Source: Acidobacteriota bacterium (GTDB taxonomy: Bacteria > Acidobacteriota > Thermoanaerobaculia > Multivoradales > J023). From it: a DNA stretch of 64,000 nucleotides. The position numbers were made by a program, and so were the translations under genes. Location of the stretch: contig JAJCXO010000189.1 in assembly GCA_029263395.1 (NCBI GenBank), positions 62,001 to 126,000 of the forward strand, read 5' to 3'. Every line of letters begins with the position of its first letter. Positions within the stretch are counted from its first letter, which is position 1. Of this stretch, positions 45,150-54,200 are shown piece after piece. Below the pieces are notes generated by a model, which saw only the letters and a program-made list of their open reading frames with translations, was not told the origin of the DNA and ran no database searches.

Positions 45150-46942
45150 GGCCCAAGCTCCGCTGACGTTGGATCCGGCGAGATGCCATAAATGACCGTC
45201 GATCGTCTGTTTCGGTCGACCCGGTCTAGCCCATCCTCCAAGAAAGGCGTGTCGTCGGTGATTGCCAAGTAGGTTCCGGGACGCAAGAATTCTGCCGGCT
45301 CTTGCTCGAGTTGCAATGAGCGGCCCGGGAGGTCACCTTGGTAGATCCGACGTAGCGCATCGGCACCGCCCTTTGCAGTGTCCTCAGCCAGTTCGAGCGC
45401 AACCGACGCCCCCGCCGCCAACGGCTGATCGGCCCGATACAGACGACCGGACGGACCGGCAACCCACAACGCCTTGAGGCTGACTCCGAGCCCGTTTACC
45501 ACCTCCAGCCCGCCGTCCGCAGACCATCGCAGACTCAAACGTTCGCGGCGCTGTTCACTCTTGCGGACGATAAAGTACGACGGCAGACGCGCCCGCAGCC
45601 ATCCCTTGTCGAGATGCTGGGTTTCGCCCCAGGCTATCGAGCGCGAGATGTCCTGGGGTTTATCACCGGTCCATGCCAAAACCGGCGAGACCTCGGTCTC
45701 GAGGCCGAATCTCAGGCCATCCCCAGGCGTCAAGGTCGCATAGTAGCCAGCCCAGCCGTAACTGGTCGCCCGGTGCAACCGTTCGTCGAGCACGGTCACC
45801 ACTTCAGACCGTTGGAAACGGACCACTCCTTCTTTTGCCAAAACCCAACCCATCACGGCCAGACAGGCAAGGAGCGAAAGCCCCGGCACCGTCCACAACA
45901 GCCACATTCGCCGGTTGCGTCGTGACAGCCAGATCAGATTGACCGGCCCGATCAAGATCGTGAACAACAACACAACCACAAACAAACTGCGCACCGGAAC
46001 TTCGATTTTGGCTGCAACCGGAAATTGTCGATGCATCGAGACCGGATCTCGCGCCCGGGCCCAAGGCTCACGGCTGCGGTGCCAGGCCGCCTCAAGGCGA
46101 TCCACTTGGCCCGGGCTTGCGGCCGCCACGGTTGCTGCCTCGGCGCTGAGCACCACACCAAAGCCAACGTAGTCGACGTCGACGCCCTGCTCGAACGCCG
46201 ACGCCTGGGCCCGCCTTCGACGCTGGCTGAGCCACGGGCTGTCTGCCGGTGCGCTTCCCAAGCTGACCAAAACGCCGCCCGTCTCGACGTAATGCCACAA
46301 AGCTTCCAACACCGCTCGCGGGGCCTGTTCCAACTCCCCAACCGTCGTCACGATGCCATCGTACCCAGAGTACGCCAGCCAGTTCTCGCTCCATGCCGAC
46401 AACCCTATCGTGGCGCGTGAGACACGGTAGTCGTCGTCGGAATGGGGTGGGAAGCTGTCCTCGTCCAATCGTTGGCTGATCAGCAGACGCCGAGAATCAG
46501 GCCCGAGGCTCGGGATGTGCCGCGGATTGCCGACCCAATACTCGGGATGGGCGGAGACCCAAGGCACGAGCTCGCGCTGCAACTGACCGTCGAGCCGCAC
46601 CTCGAGGCTGTTGCCGAAAACCGGCAACGGTGGCTGGACAAGATCAAGGCGAGCCGTTGAACCCGGTCCGACGGTGACGCTGCGCTCGATCTGGCTCAGG
46701 CCTTGGAGTCCGACATCAACCTGTGACGACTGGGGACCGGACAGCGTCACCCGGCGGGACGCCACCGGCGACTCATTGATCACCAAGAACGAAAATTCGT
46801 GGTAACCATGGGTGGTCGTCTGCGGCAAGTCCGGCAGCGGCCGGATGACCAAATCGCCGTAGCGGACCTCACGCGCCTCGGCCGGAGCTACGCCGAACCC
46901 TGATGCCACGATGCAGGTGACGAGAATCGCTACGATCTGCAT
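45146..46942 (-). CDS. GldG/DUF4350-like membrane protein of the ABC cluster
   Basis: A 598-residue protein. The N-terminal signal (QIVAILVTCIVASGFGVAPAEA) leads into an extracytoplasmic beta-rich region to about 160. A domain like the GATase-type ABC auxiliary domain follows, with YDGIVTTVGELEQAPRAVLEALWHYVETGGVLVSLG. Two membrane helices lie near 325-385 (LFVVVLLFTILIGPVNLIWL, WTVPGLSLLACLAVMGWVL), then a C-terminal beta-rich domain. Such proteins accompany ABC-2 exporters and MoxR genes. ATG 46942 opens the signal; the frame continues upstream through 15-bp repeats to TTG 47008 and is in frame with MoxR across one stop codon. Confidence 0.72.
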   Translation of the reverse strand: MQIVAILVTCIVASGFGVAPAEAREVRYGDLVIRPLPDLPQTTTHGYHEFSFLVINESPVASRRVTLSGPQSSQVDVGLQGLSQIERSVTVGPGSTARLDLVQPPLPVFGNSLEVRLDGQLQRELVPWVSAHPEYWVGNPRHIPSLGPDSRRLLISQRLDEDSFPPHSDDDYRVSRATIGLSAWSENWLAYSGYDGIVTTVGELEQAPRAVLEALWHYVETGGVLVSLGSAPADSPWLSQRRRRAQASAFEQGVDVDYVGFGVVLSAEAATVAAASPGQVDRLEAAWHRSREPWARARDPVSMHRQFPVAAKIEVPVRSLFVVVLLFTILIGPVNLIWLSRRNRRMWLLWTVPGLSLLACLAVMGWVLAKEGVVRFQRSEVVTVLDERLHRATSYGWAGYYATLTPGDGLRFGLETEVSPVLAWTGDKPQDISRSIAWGETQHLDKGWLRARLPSYFIVRKSEQRRERLSLRWSADGGLEVVNGLGVSLKALWVAGPSGRLYRADQPLAAGASVALELAEDTAKGGADALRRIYQGDLPGRSLQLEQEPAEFLRPGTYLAITDDTPFLEDGLDRVDRNRRSTVIYGISPDPTSAELGP

Positions 46943-46963
46943 CCTGCCAGCAATCACCGGCAA

Positions 46964-47008
46964 GACACCGTCAGCCACGACACCGTCAGTTGAGGCGCCG
47001 TCAGCCAA
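46964..47008 (-). repeat. 15-bp tandem repeat between MoxR and the GldG-like gene
   Basis: Three 15-bp units read on the minus strand: TTGGCTGACGGCGCC, TCAACTGACGGTGTC, GTGGCTGACGGTGTC. They are followed by a truncated fourth, and a related piece precedes them across the MoxR stop codon. The length keeps one reading frame open and codes a pentapeptide pattern (LADGA / STDGV / VADGV). Confidence 0.75.
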
Positions 47009-47014
47009 GACGCC

Positions 47015-48094
47015 TCAGTCGAGCTCGACGCCGGCCGGCAGATCGAGCCCCGTCTCATCAACGGTCGCCAACAGCCGGTCGACGACCCTCGCGGTATCGA
47101 TGCGGTCGAAGCGCGCTTGGTAGTTGAGGATGAGTCGATGGCGGAGGATCGGTAAAACGACCGCCCGTACATCGTCGAAGCCAACCGTCGGGCGACCCGC
47201 CAACAGCGCATGGGCACGGCTCGCCTCCGCCATCGCGATGGCTGCCCGAGGTGATGCGCCATATCCGACGTACTCCGACACCTCCTTCGGACTGCCGTCC
47301 GCTCCCGGGCGAGTCGCCGCAACCAAACGTGCGATATAGCTAGCGACCGCCCGTGGCAGGAAGATGTGATCCATGGTCTCGAACAGCAGGCGCAGGCTGG
47401 CACTGTCGAGCACCGCCTCGGAAGCTGCGGCCTCGCCGCGCCGACGAGTAGCGATGATCTCCTCCAGGACACCAACCGCGGGATCTTCCACCTGCAACTT
47501 GAATAGAAAACGATCGAGTTGAGCCTCCGGCAAAGGATAGGTGCCCTCGAGCTCGATCGGATTCTGCGACGCCAACACAAAAAACGGTTCAGGCAAAGGC
47601 CGAGTTGAGCCGAGGAGGGTGACTGCCCCCTCCTGCATCGCTTCGAGCAACGCCGACTGGGTCTTGGGCGAGGCGCGATTGATTTCGTCCGCCAACAAGA
47701 TTTGGGTAAACACCGGCCCCGGCTGAAACGTCATCTCGCGCCGACCGTCGGTGTTCTCCTGCAGAATGTGACTACCCAGGATATCTCCGGGCATCAGATC
47801 CGGGGTGAACTGCACGCGACTGGTGGCGAGCCCGAGCACCTCCCCCAACGTCTTGATCAAAACGGTCTTGCCTACTCCCGGCACCCCTTCGAGCAAGATA
47901 TGGCCACGACTCAAGATGCCTACCATCACCAGGCGATGAAACTCCTGGCGGCCAAGCAGCACCCGATCGAGGGCTTGCAAAGCACCCTGTGCCAGCTTCA
48001 CTCTGGGTTCGAGCTCCTGCGGTGACAATAGGATCGCAGTGCGAGGCAGGGGCGCTGAGTGGGGCGCCTCAGCGGGCGATGCGGTGTCACTCAT
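47015..48094 (-). CDS. MoxR-family AAA+ ATPase
   Basis: A 359-residue protein with the standard MoxR core: Walker A GVPGVGKT near 79, FTPDLMPGDILGSHILQ, Walker B ILLADEINRASPKTQSALLEAMQEG and sensor 1 VLASQNPIELEGTYPLPEAQLDRFLFKL, and C-terminal YGASPRAAIAMAEASRAHALL. It belongs to the main MoxR subfamily, unlike the CoxD-like protein at 2.1 kb. MoxR ATPases act with DUF58 and VWA proteins as chaperone-like machines, and those partners are encoded downstream. ATG 48094 overlaps the preceding gene's stop as ATGA. Confidence 0.93.
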   Translation of the reverse strand: MSDTASPAEAPHSAPLPRTAILLSPQELEPRVKLAQGALQALDRVLLGRQEFHRLVMVGILSRGHILLEGVPGVGKTVLIKTLGEVLGLATSRVQFTPDLMPGDILGSHILQENTDGRREMTFQPGPVFTQILLADEINRASPKTQSALLEAMQEGAVTLLGSTRPLPEPFFVLASQNPIELEGTYPLPEAQLDRFLFKLQVEDPAVGVLEEIIATRRRGEAAASEAVLDSASLRLLFETMDHIFLPRAVASYIARLVAATRPGADGSPKEVSEYVGYGASPRAAIAMAEASRAHALLAGRPTVGFDDVRAVVLPILRHRLILNYQARFDRIDTARVVDRLLATVDETGLDLPAGVELD

Positions 48095-49548
48095 GGGGCC
48101 TCCGTCGAAGGTTTAGGACCTGCGGGACGGTCGAAGTAACGCCGCACCGCACCCCGGTGACGCGGCAACAGCGTCTGGGTAACCGCGGTGCCTTCGGTGG
48201 CGCCGGGAACAGCCTCAGCGGTGCCGGAACCGGCTCCTTCGGCTGACGCCGGAAGCCGACTGAGCGGCCGCATCGGGTCAGCCGCAGACAACCCAATCAG
48301 CCGATTGGGGCCCAGTTGCGCCATCGAGCCAGCCTCGAGAATCTGCTCGCGAAATCGAGCCCCATCCGAAGAGGACCCTTCCTGCCAACGCATCGGCGCA
48401 TCTCCCCGACCACGATCGACTCCACCCCTCCCTGGCCGCATCGATCCGCCGGGCACAAAGGCTTGGGAGGCTTCCAGCCCGTTCTCGGCGAGAAATCTGG
48501 CGAGCGACTCAGAGCCGCGACCCAACGCGTCACGGGCACTTAGCAACTCGGCGAGATCCATCGCGCCACCGGCCTGAAGTCGATCGAGTTTAGCGTTCAG
48601 GCTGCCCTTGCCTCGGCCTAGGGCGGCCAACATCTCACTGGCACCAGCGCCGGCAGCAGAGGCCATCGCGTCAGCCGCTGAGCGTTCGAGCAAGCGGCTC
48701 TCCGCCGCAGAGCGGGCGGTCAAACTCGCCAACTCGGCCACCGCTTCAGCGAGTTGCTTACCGTCAGCTGGTGAACTTTCTGTCGCTGAACTGCCTGTCG
48801 CCAAACCGTCTGCCGCTTCGGCAGCCGACAGCGCTTCAGCTAGGGCCTCGGCTATCGCCAACTGCTCACCTTCGGCGAGAGCGTTCTCCGCCACTGCTTC
48901 GGCCGTTCGGTCCACCAAGTCTTGTAGGTGATCCAGTGTCGCCCAGGCACTGGCTGGATCGTCACCGGACGCCTCGTCTACCAGCTGCTGCAATGCGTTC
49001 TCAAAACGCGTCGCCTGATCCTCTTCGAGCAACCCTTCGTCCGCCAAGGTCTCGAGACGCTGCGCCAACTGAGCCACCTCGTCACCGATCTCCAGCGATC
49101 GCGTCGTTTCCAGGTCGGCCACCACCGCCGGCATCCACATCGCTGCCATTACAAAACCGACACCAGCGGCCAGCAGTCCCCACGAAGGCTGCACCCGCAA
49201 CCGCGGCAGAGAAAGCTCACCAACCTGGTCTTGCCACTTGCCGAGCTCGGCTTCACCAGAAGCCATCACCAGGCCCCCTTGGTGGTTATGCTGATCGATC
49301 AGGGCTCGCACTGCGGTGCGCGGCGGTCGCCCCTGCCAACCCGTCCGCAATGCCAGAACCAACACCATCAAAACCCCGACCAGCCCCAAAAATCCGCCGT
49401 TGCCGGCGTGGCCCACACCAGCGCGCAAGATCACGACCACACAACCCCAAACGAGGCACCAACCGGCCAACAAACGGACCCCGGAGACCAGCGCAACCTG
49501 CAGTGCTAGAAGGCGTCTGAATCGATCGATCAGAGAATCCAGGATCAA
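48091..49548 (-). CDS. Membrane protein with long alanine-rich coiled coil (DUF4175-like position)
   Basis: The first 85 residues hold two or three hydrophobic segments (LLAGWCLVWGCVVVILRAGVG, FLGLVGVLMVLVLALRTGW), a further one lies near 140 (GLLAAGVGFVMAAMWMPAVVA). Residues 170-350 are acidic, alanine-rich and helical, probably coiled coil. The C-terminal part is low-complexity Gly/Ser/Pro. It holds the place often filled by DUF4175-type proteins in MoxR/VWA clusters, but I cannot assign it to that family. Start is TTG 49548, overlapping the truD stop as TTGA. Confidence 0.65.
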   Translation of the reverse strand: MILDSLIDRFRRLLALQVALVSGVRLLAGWCLVWGCVVVILRAGVGHAGNGGFLGLVGVLMVLVLALRTGWQGRPPRTAVRALIDQHNHQGGLVMASGEAELGKWQDQVGELSLPRLRVQPSWGLLAAGVGFVMAAMWMPAVVADLETTRSLEIGDEVAQLAQRLETLADEGLLEEDQATRFENALQQLVDEASGDDPASAWATLDHLQDLVDRTAEAVAENALAEGEQLAIAEALAEALSAAEAADGLATGSSATESSPADGKQLAEAVAELASLTARSAAESRLLERSAADAMASAAGAGASEMLAALGRGKGSLNAKLDRLQAGGAMDLAELLSARDALGRGSESLARFLAENGLEASQAFVPGGSMRPGRGGVDRGRGDAPMRWQEGSSSDGARFREQILEAGSMAQLGPNRLIGLSAADPMRPLSRLPASAEGAGSGTAEAVPGATEGTAVTQTLLPRHRGAVRRYFDRPAGPKPSTEAP

Positions 49549-50558
49549 GGCGCCTCCGTGACCGACGACTCGGGGCCCTCGGTGAATCCACCAGGTAACA
49601 ACTCCTCTAACAACACGGTGGCATAACTTCCTGCCGATAACTCAAAACTCAGCTGCAACGCTCCGTCGTCCCAGGTGATCTCGGCTGCCTTGGGTTGGAT
49701 CCGCAAGGATCGGCGATCTCCAAACAGACGCAGGCCCCGTGGCAGGTTGAGCCGTCTGAGATCAGGCAGGTCAAACTCTGCCATCGCACGCTGTTCGATG
49801 TCAGCGGTTTCGCCTCGCGCCCACTTCATCTTGGTGCCGAACATTGGCCCCGTAGGACTGAGCTCAAAACGCTGTAGTCGCTCGACGTCCGGGAGCTCGC
49901 CAACCAGGAACACGTCGCCGGTGGCATGGTTCAGGGCAACGTCACCCGGTAGCAACTCGTCGAGCGCTGCCCGGCGCAGCTCGAGGACCCGATTGAACAC
50001 GGCCGATTGCAGGGCCGAAACCATCAACCAGGCGGCACGACGGTTGCCTTTTGCCCGTCCCTGGCGCAGGATCCCGGCACCACGCTCGGCGTTTTTACCG
50101 TCCCGTCCGAAGCGCTGGCTGCCGAAACGATTCGGCATCCCAAAACGCACCAGCTCCGCCAGACGCTCGGTGGCCGCCTGCGCAACGTCCTCGGCAACGT
50201 CGCGCACGACCAACCGAAAACTATTGCCTTGCAACTGGCCAATGCGCAGTCGCTCGTTGTGGAGTTGACGCGAGAGGATCTGCGTACCGGGGCATTGCCA
50301 GGCGTCGAGTGCCGCCGCAGCAGTATTGGGCACCGAAAACCACTGGCGAGTCACCGCGATACGGTCTTTACGGCCGGCGTAGCCAACCTCTTGCCGCGGC
50401 AACGACAGTGCCTCGGCTAAAGAACGCGCCACATCGTCGGTGTTGCACAGGCGCTTCTCGATCTGGAGATAAAGATGGGATCCCGATCCGCGAGGTGGAT
50501 AGAGGAGCCGCTCCTCGACGGCAAAGTCTTCGGGGGTGGTGCGGATGCGAGGCAACAT
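49545..50558 (-). CDS. truD: tRNA pseudouridine(13) synthase TruD
   Basis: The 337-residue enzyme shows the TruD order of motifs: TTPEDFAVEERLLYPPRGSGSHLYLQIEKR at the N-terminus, the catalytic aspartate in VGYAGRKDRIAVTRQWFSV, then GNSFRLVVRD and NRFGSQRFGRDGKN, and VSALQSAVFNRVLELR. It makes pseudouridine at position 13 of tRNA-Glu. It heads the minus-strand run of the MoxR cluster with a 4-nt overlap, an apparently fortuitous operon partner. The insertion domain seems complete. Confidence 0.92.
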   Translation of the reverse strand: MLPRIRTTPEDFAVEERLLYPPRGSGSHLYLQIEKRLCNTDDVARSLAEALSLPRQEVGYAGRKDRIAVTRQWFSVPNTAAAALDAWQCPGTQILSRQLHNERLRIGQLQGNSFRLVVRDVAEDVAQAATERLAELVRFGMPNRFGSQRFGRDGKNAERGAGILRQGRAKGNRRAAWLMVSALQSAVFNRVLELRRAALDELLPGDVALNHATGDVFLVGELPDVERLQRFELSPTGPMFGTKMKWARGETADIEQRAMAEFDLPDLRRLNLPRGLRLFGDRRSLRIQPKAAEITWDDGALQLSFELSAGSYATVLLEELLPGGFTEGPESSVTEAP

Positions 50559-50683
50559 GAAGATGAAGAGTCGAAGCCGCTAGCGCCGATATTCCGAAGA
50601 CGCCGTATTGAAGACCTAGCCAGCAAAACGAGTTACAAACTGACCCGGCCAGTATAACAGCGGCGGCGCCAGTCCAACGCCAA

Positions 50684-50872
50684 CTAGATCCCACCCAGGA
50701 ACGTATCGAGAGCTCGGTCGGTCTTGCGGGCTGCGCAGCAGCTCCGGAAACTCGCCGGATCTCTTGCAGGTTGCCTATGCCCTCTTGGTGCCAAATGGAT
50801 GCGAGAAGCCAACGGGTTCTAAGCTCAAACACGCTCGCTGCTTGCTCGCTCCACAAGACCTCCCTCACTGAG
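50684..50872. repeat. Dispersed intergenic repeat, copy B
   Basis: About 189 bp, almost the same length as copy A at 22999-23185 and in the same orientation. It opens with CTAGATCCCACCCAGGAA, holds GGGCTGCGCAGCAGCTCC, a short palindrome, and closes with CTCGCTGCTTGCTCGCTCC. The central part is not alike in the two copies. No coding capacity is apparent. Confidence 0.6.
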
Positions 50873-51076
50873 CCGAAAACGGCAAAACGGGAAGGGATCT
50901 GACTAGCTCTTCACGGTCCTCATCGTCGAGTCTTCAAATCGAAGATGCACTCTGCTCGAGCCACAAAGTCCAACCCTAACGTTGCGACACCTGCCCAGAA
51001 CTACTGACCAGCGATGGATTACGAACAGAAACCAGAGCTTTGGGTCCGTCGAGAGAGACCACCCGGCCCGTGTCGT

Positions 51077-51099
51077 ACAATTCTGACAAATCGAATTGT
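51077..51099. promoter_or_regulatory. Inverted repeat, possible operator
   Basis: ACAATTC and GAATTGT form a perfect 7-bp inverted repeat with a 9-nt spacer, about 180 nt upstream of the lamin-tail protein gene. It could be a dimeric regulator site. No matching regulator is identified. Confidence 0.3.
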
Positions 51100-51279
51100 C
51101 GCGCCCGAGCTCGCTCCCGCGAGCTAGTCCAGGCATGTCCGTGTGTCTTTGTTTGACGGCAACCAGTTTGCTCCGACGTGTGGCCGAGTTCCTCATCTCT
51201 CAGTCAACTCGCCCTGTCTGTCCGCGCCACGCGTCCCACCCGACCAGATCATTCGATCCGCACCAGAAAGGAATTCCAG

Positions 51280-54200
51280 ATGATGCCTCGAGCTTTTCGT
51301 ATCCTGTCTGTCCTCCTATTGCTCGCCCTGCCGGCCCAAGGCCAATTCCTGCGGGTTTATTACCCCGACATCGAACAAGGTAGCTCTACTCTGATTGTCT
51401 CCCCCACCGGTGAAGCCGTCCTGATCGATGCTGGCACCGGTCTCAAGACGCAAGAAGACGAGATCGAGAATTTCATCAATGACCTGATCGACGCCGGAGT
51501 GGTCACCAGTGTCACCTACACCATCGCCACCCACTACGACGAAGACCACATCGGACGGATGGAAAATGTCTTCCAGTTGGTGCCGCTGTCCGCCGGGGCG
51601 ATCGCCTATGACCGTGGTGAGGACGGTGGCACGCCGGGTACCTTCGCCTACTCCGACTACAAATTCGGCGCCGAGATGTTCAATCGCACCACTATCACGC
51701 CCAACACCACCATCACCTTGGGTGGTGGCGTGACAATCCGCTGTTATGTCGTCAACGCTGAGTTGCCCGACGCCACCTCGGTGGACCTCACCGGCACCAG
51801 CCAGCAAGAGAACGCCCGCTCCGTGGCGATGGTGATCGAATATGGCGACGTCGACGTCTGGATCGGTGGTGATCTGACCGGCAACGCGGCCAAGGGTGTC
51901 GCCGAAGTTGAACAAGAAGCCGCCCCTTGGGCCGGTGATGTCGACGTCTACACCTTCAACCACCACGGCAGTGAAACCAGCTCGGTCCCAGCCTTCCTCA
52001 GCACCCTCAAGGCCGAGCTCGGACTGGCGCAGATGTCGGCCTCGAACGGCTTCGGTCACCCGCGTGCGGTGGTGGTGCAAGACTTCCTCAACACTCTCGA
52101 CACCAACGGTCAGACGCCAATTTTCATCCAACAGAATCCCGGTGACCCCAACGACACTCGCTCCGACGACACCCTAGCCGACGGTATCGGCGATTGTGAC
52201 GATGTCGACGGCGCCTTTGGTCTGCCCGGCACCGTTGCGCTCTACTCCGATGGCACCAGCTACCGAGTCCACGCTTGCGGCGTGTCACCCTCAGCCTTCT
52301 CCGCTGACGAAGGGCTCGGCACCATCGGCGACTATCCGCCGGCGGTGATGCGTGTTCTGCGCACGCCACTCGTGCCCCTCGCCACCGAAGGCGTCACCGT
52401 CGAAGCCGACGTCGAGGATCTCGATGGCGCGGTCACCGTCGAGCTGCAATACGACCTCAACGGCATCGCCCAAACTCCGATCGCCATGACCCTGTCGTCC
52501 GGTGTGACCTACACCGCTGTCATCCCCGCCCAAACCAACGGCACCCAGGTGCGCTTCCGGGTCGAAGCCACCGACAGCGCCACCCAAACCGAGCTCTCAC
52601 CGGCGCAGGGTTATTACTCCGGCACCACTTCGATCTCCACCCTCCGGGTGAATAACGGTGACGGTGTGTTGGTGCCCAAAACCTACGGTGCACGAGTGCA
52701 AGGCAACATGCTGATTGCCCCGGACGTCTTCAACACCTTCGTCACCCAGGCCTGGGTGCAAGACGGTACCGGCGGCATCCAGATTTTCGACTCCAGCATC
52801 GACAACACAATCGAACGCGGTGACGACGTGATCTGGGTCGGCGAACTGGAGCAATTCGGTGGCGCCACCGAGCTCAGCGCAGCGGGCGGCTTCGGTAATT
52901 TCGGCCACACCCGGATCGGTTCCGGCAGCGTGCCAGCGGCGCAGGTTGTCACCGTCTCCCAAGTCGGCGAAAGCGTCGAAGGGTCCTTGATCCGCATCAA
53001 CGGCCTCAGCATCGTCTCGGGATCGATTCCGGAAAGTGGCAGCGGCAACTTGACGGTCACCGACGATGGCGGCATTTCGACCGTGACCCTGCGCATCGAC
53101 GGTGATACCGATATCCCCGGTTCCAACACCCCCAGCCAAAGTTTCGATCTGATCGGTATCGCCAGCCAGTTCGACTCCTGGGTGCCGTTCACCTCCGGTT
53201 ACCAGATCATTCCCCGCGACAAGGCTGACTTCCTGACCGACGAGGTCAACTTACCGCCGGTGATTATTTCCGAGACTCACGCCGATCCAGCCTCTGGCCT
53301 GGCCGGCGACGCCAATGGCGACGGCTCGCGCTCGGCGACCCAAGACGAATTCATCGAATTGCTCAATCCGAGCTTCTCAGCGGTCGACATCAGTGGTTGG
53401 ACGCTGTCCGATGGCCTCAACGTACGCCATACATTTGCTGCCGGCACCACCTTGCCGGCCCGTGAGGCGACCGTCGTCTTCGGCGGCGGCTCCCCCACCG
53501 GCAACTTCGGTAATGCCGCTGCCAACAGCCTGGTATTCACCGCTTCGACCGGCACCTTGTCGCTCAACAACAGTGGCGACACCGTGACCTTGAAAGACGA
53601 CCTGGGCGTTGTCGTCCAGACCGTGACCTACAACGGTGCTGGCGGCGACAACCAATCCCTGGTGCGCGATCCGGACTTCACCAACGCACCGTTCGTCAAA
53701 CACACCGTGGCGGTTGGATCCGGCGGCAGCGCCTACTCGCCTGGTGCCCGTATCAGCGGCCAAGCGTTCACCGTGCCGACCGGTGCGTTGTTGTTGACCG
53801 AAGTACTCTACGACGCCAGCAGCAGCGACGATGATCACGAATGGGTCGAGCTGTACAACAACACGGCAAATTCGATCGATCTCGGAGACCTGTGCATCGG
53901 CAGCGGCGGTTCGAGCTACACCACCAGCATGGTCAGCTTGTCTGGGACCGTCGCAGCTGGCGCGACGTTTGTCGTCGGCGGCCCGATCTCCGATGCCAAC
54001 AACGGCAGTCCGACGTTCGATCAAGCCATCGACTTCAGCCCGGACTTCCAGAACTCCGGGACCGACGCCGACGGCGTGGCGCTATTCAATGTTCGGTGCT
54101 CCCAGGTCTCCGGCTCGACGGTGCCGATCGACGCCGTGGTCTACGGCGTCAACAACACCAGCGGCCTGATCGACGAAACCGGCGTCGCCAATGTTCCCGA

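Larger units (their letters stand above)
50559..51279. other. Long intergenic region between divergent truD and the lamin-tail protein gene
   Basis: These 721 bases have no convincing ORF. They contain copy B of the dispersed repeat (50684-50872), and an inverted repeat at 51077-51099. A Shine-Dalgarno sequence AAAGGAA (51267-51273) serves the downstream gene. The promoters of both flanking genes should be here. Confidence 0.6.
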
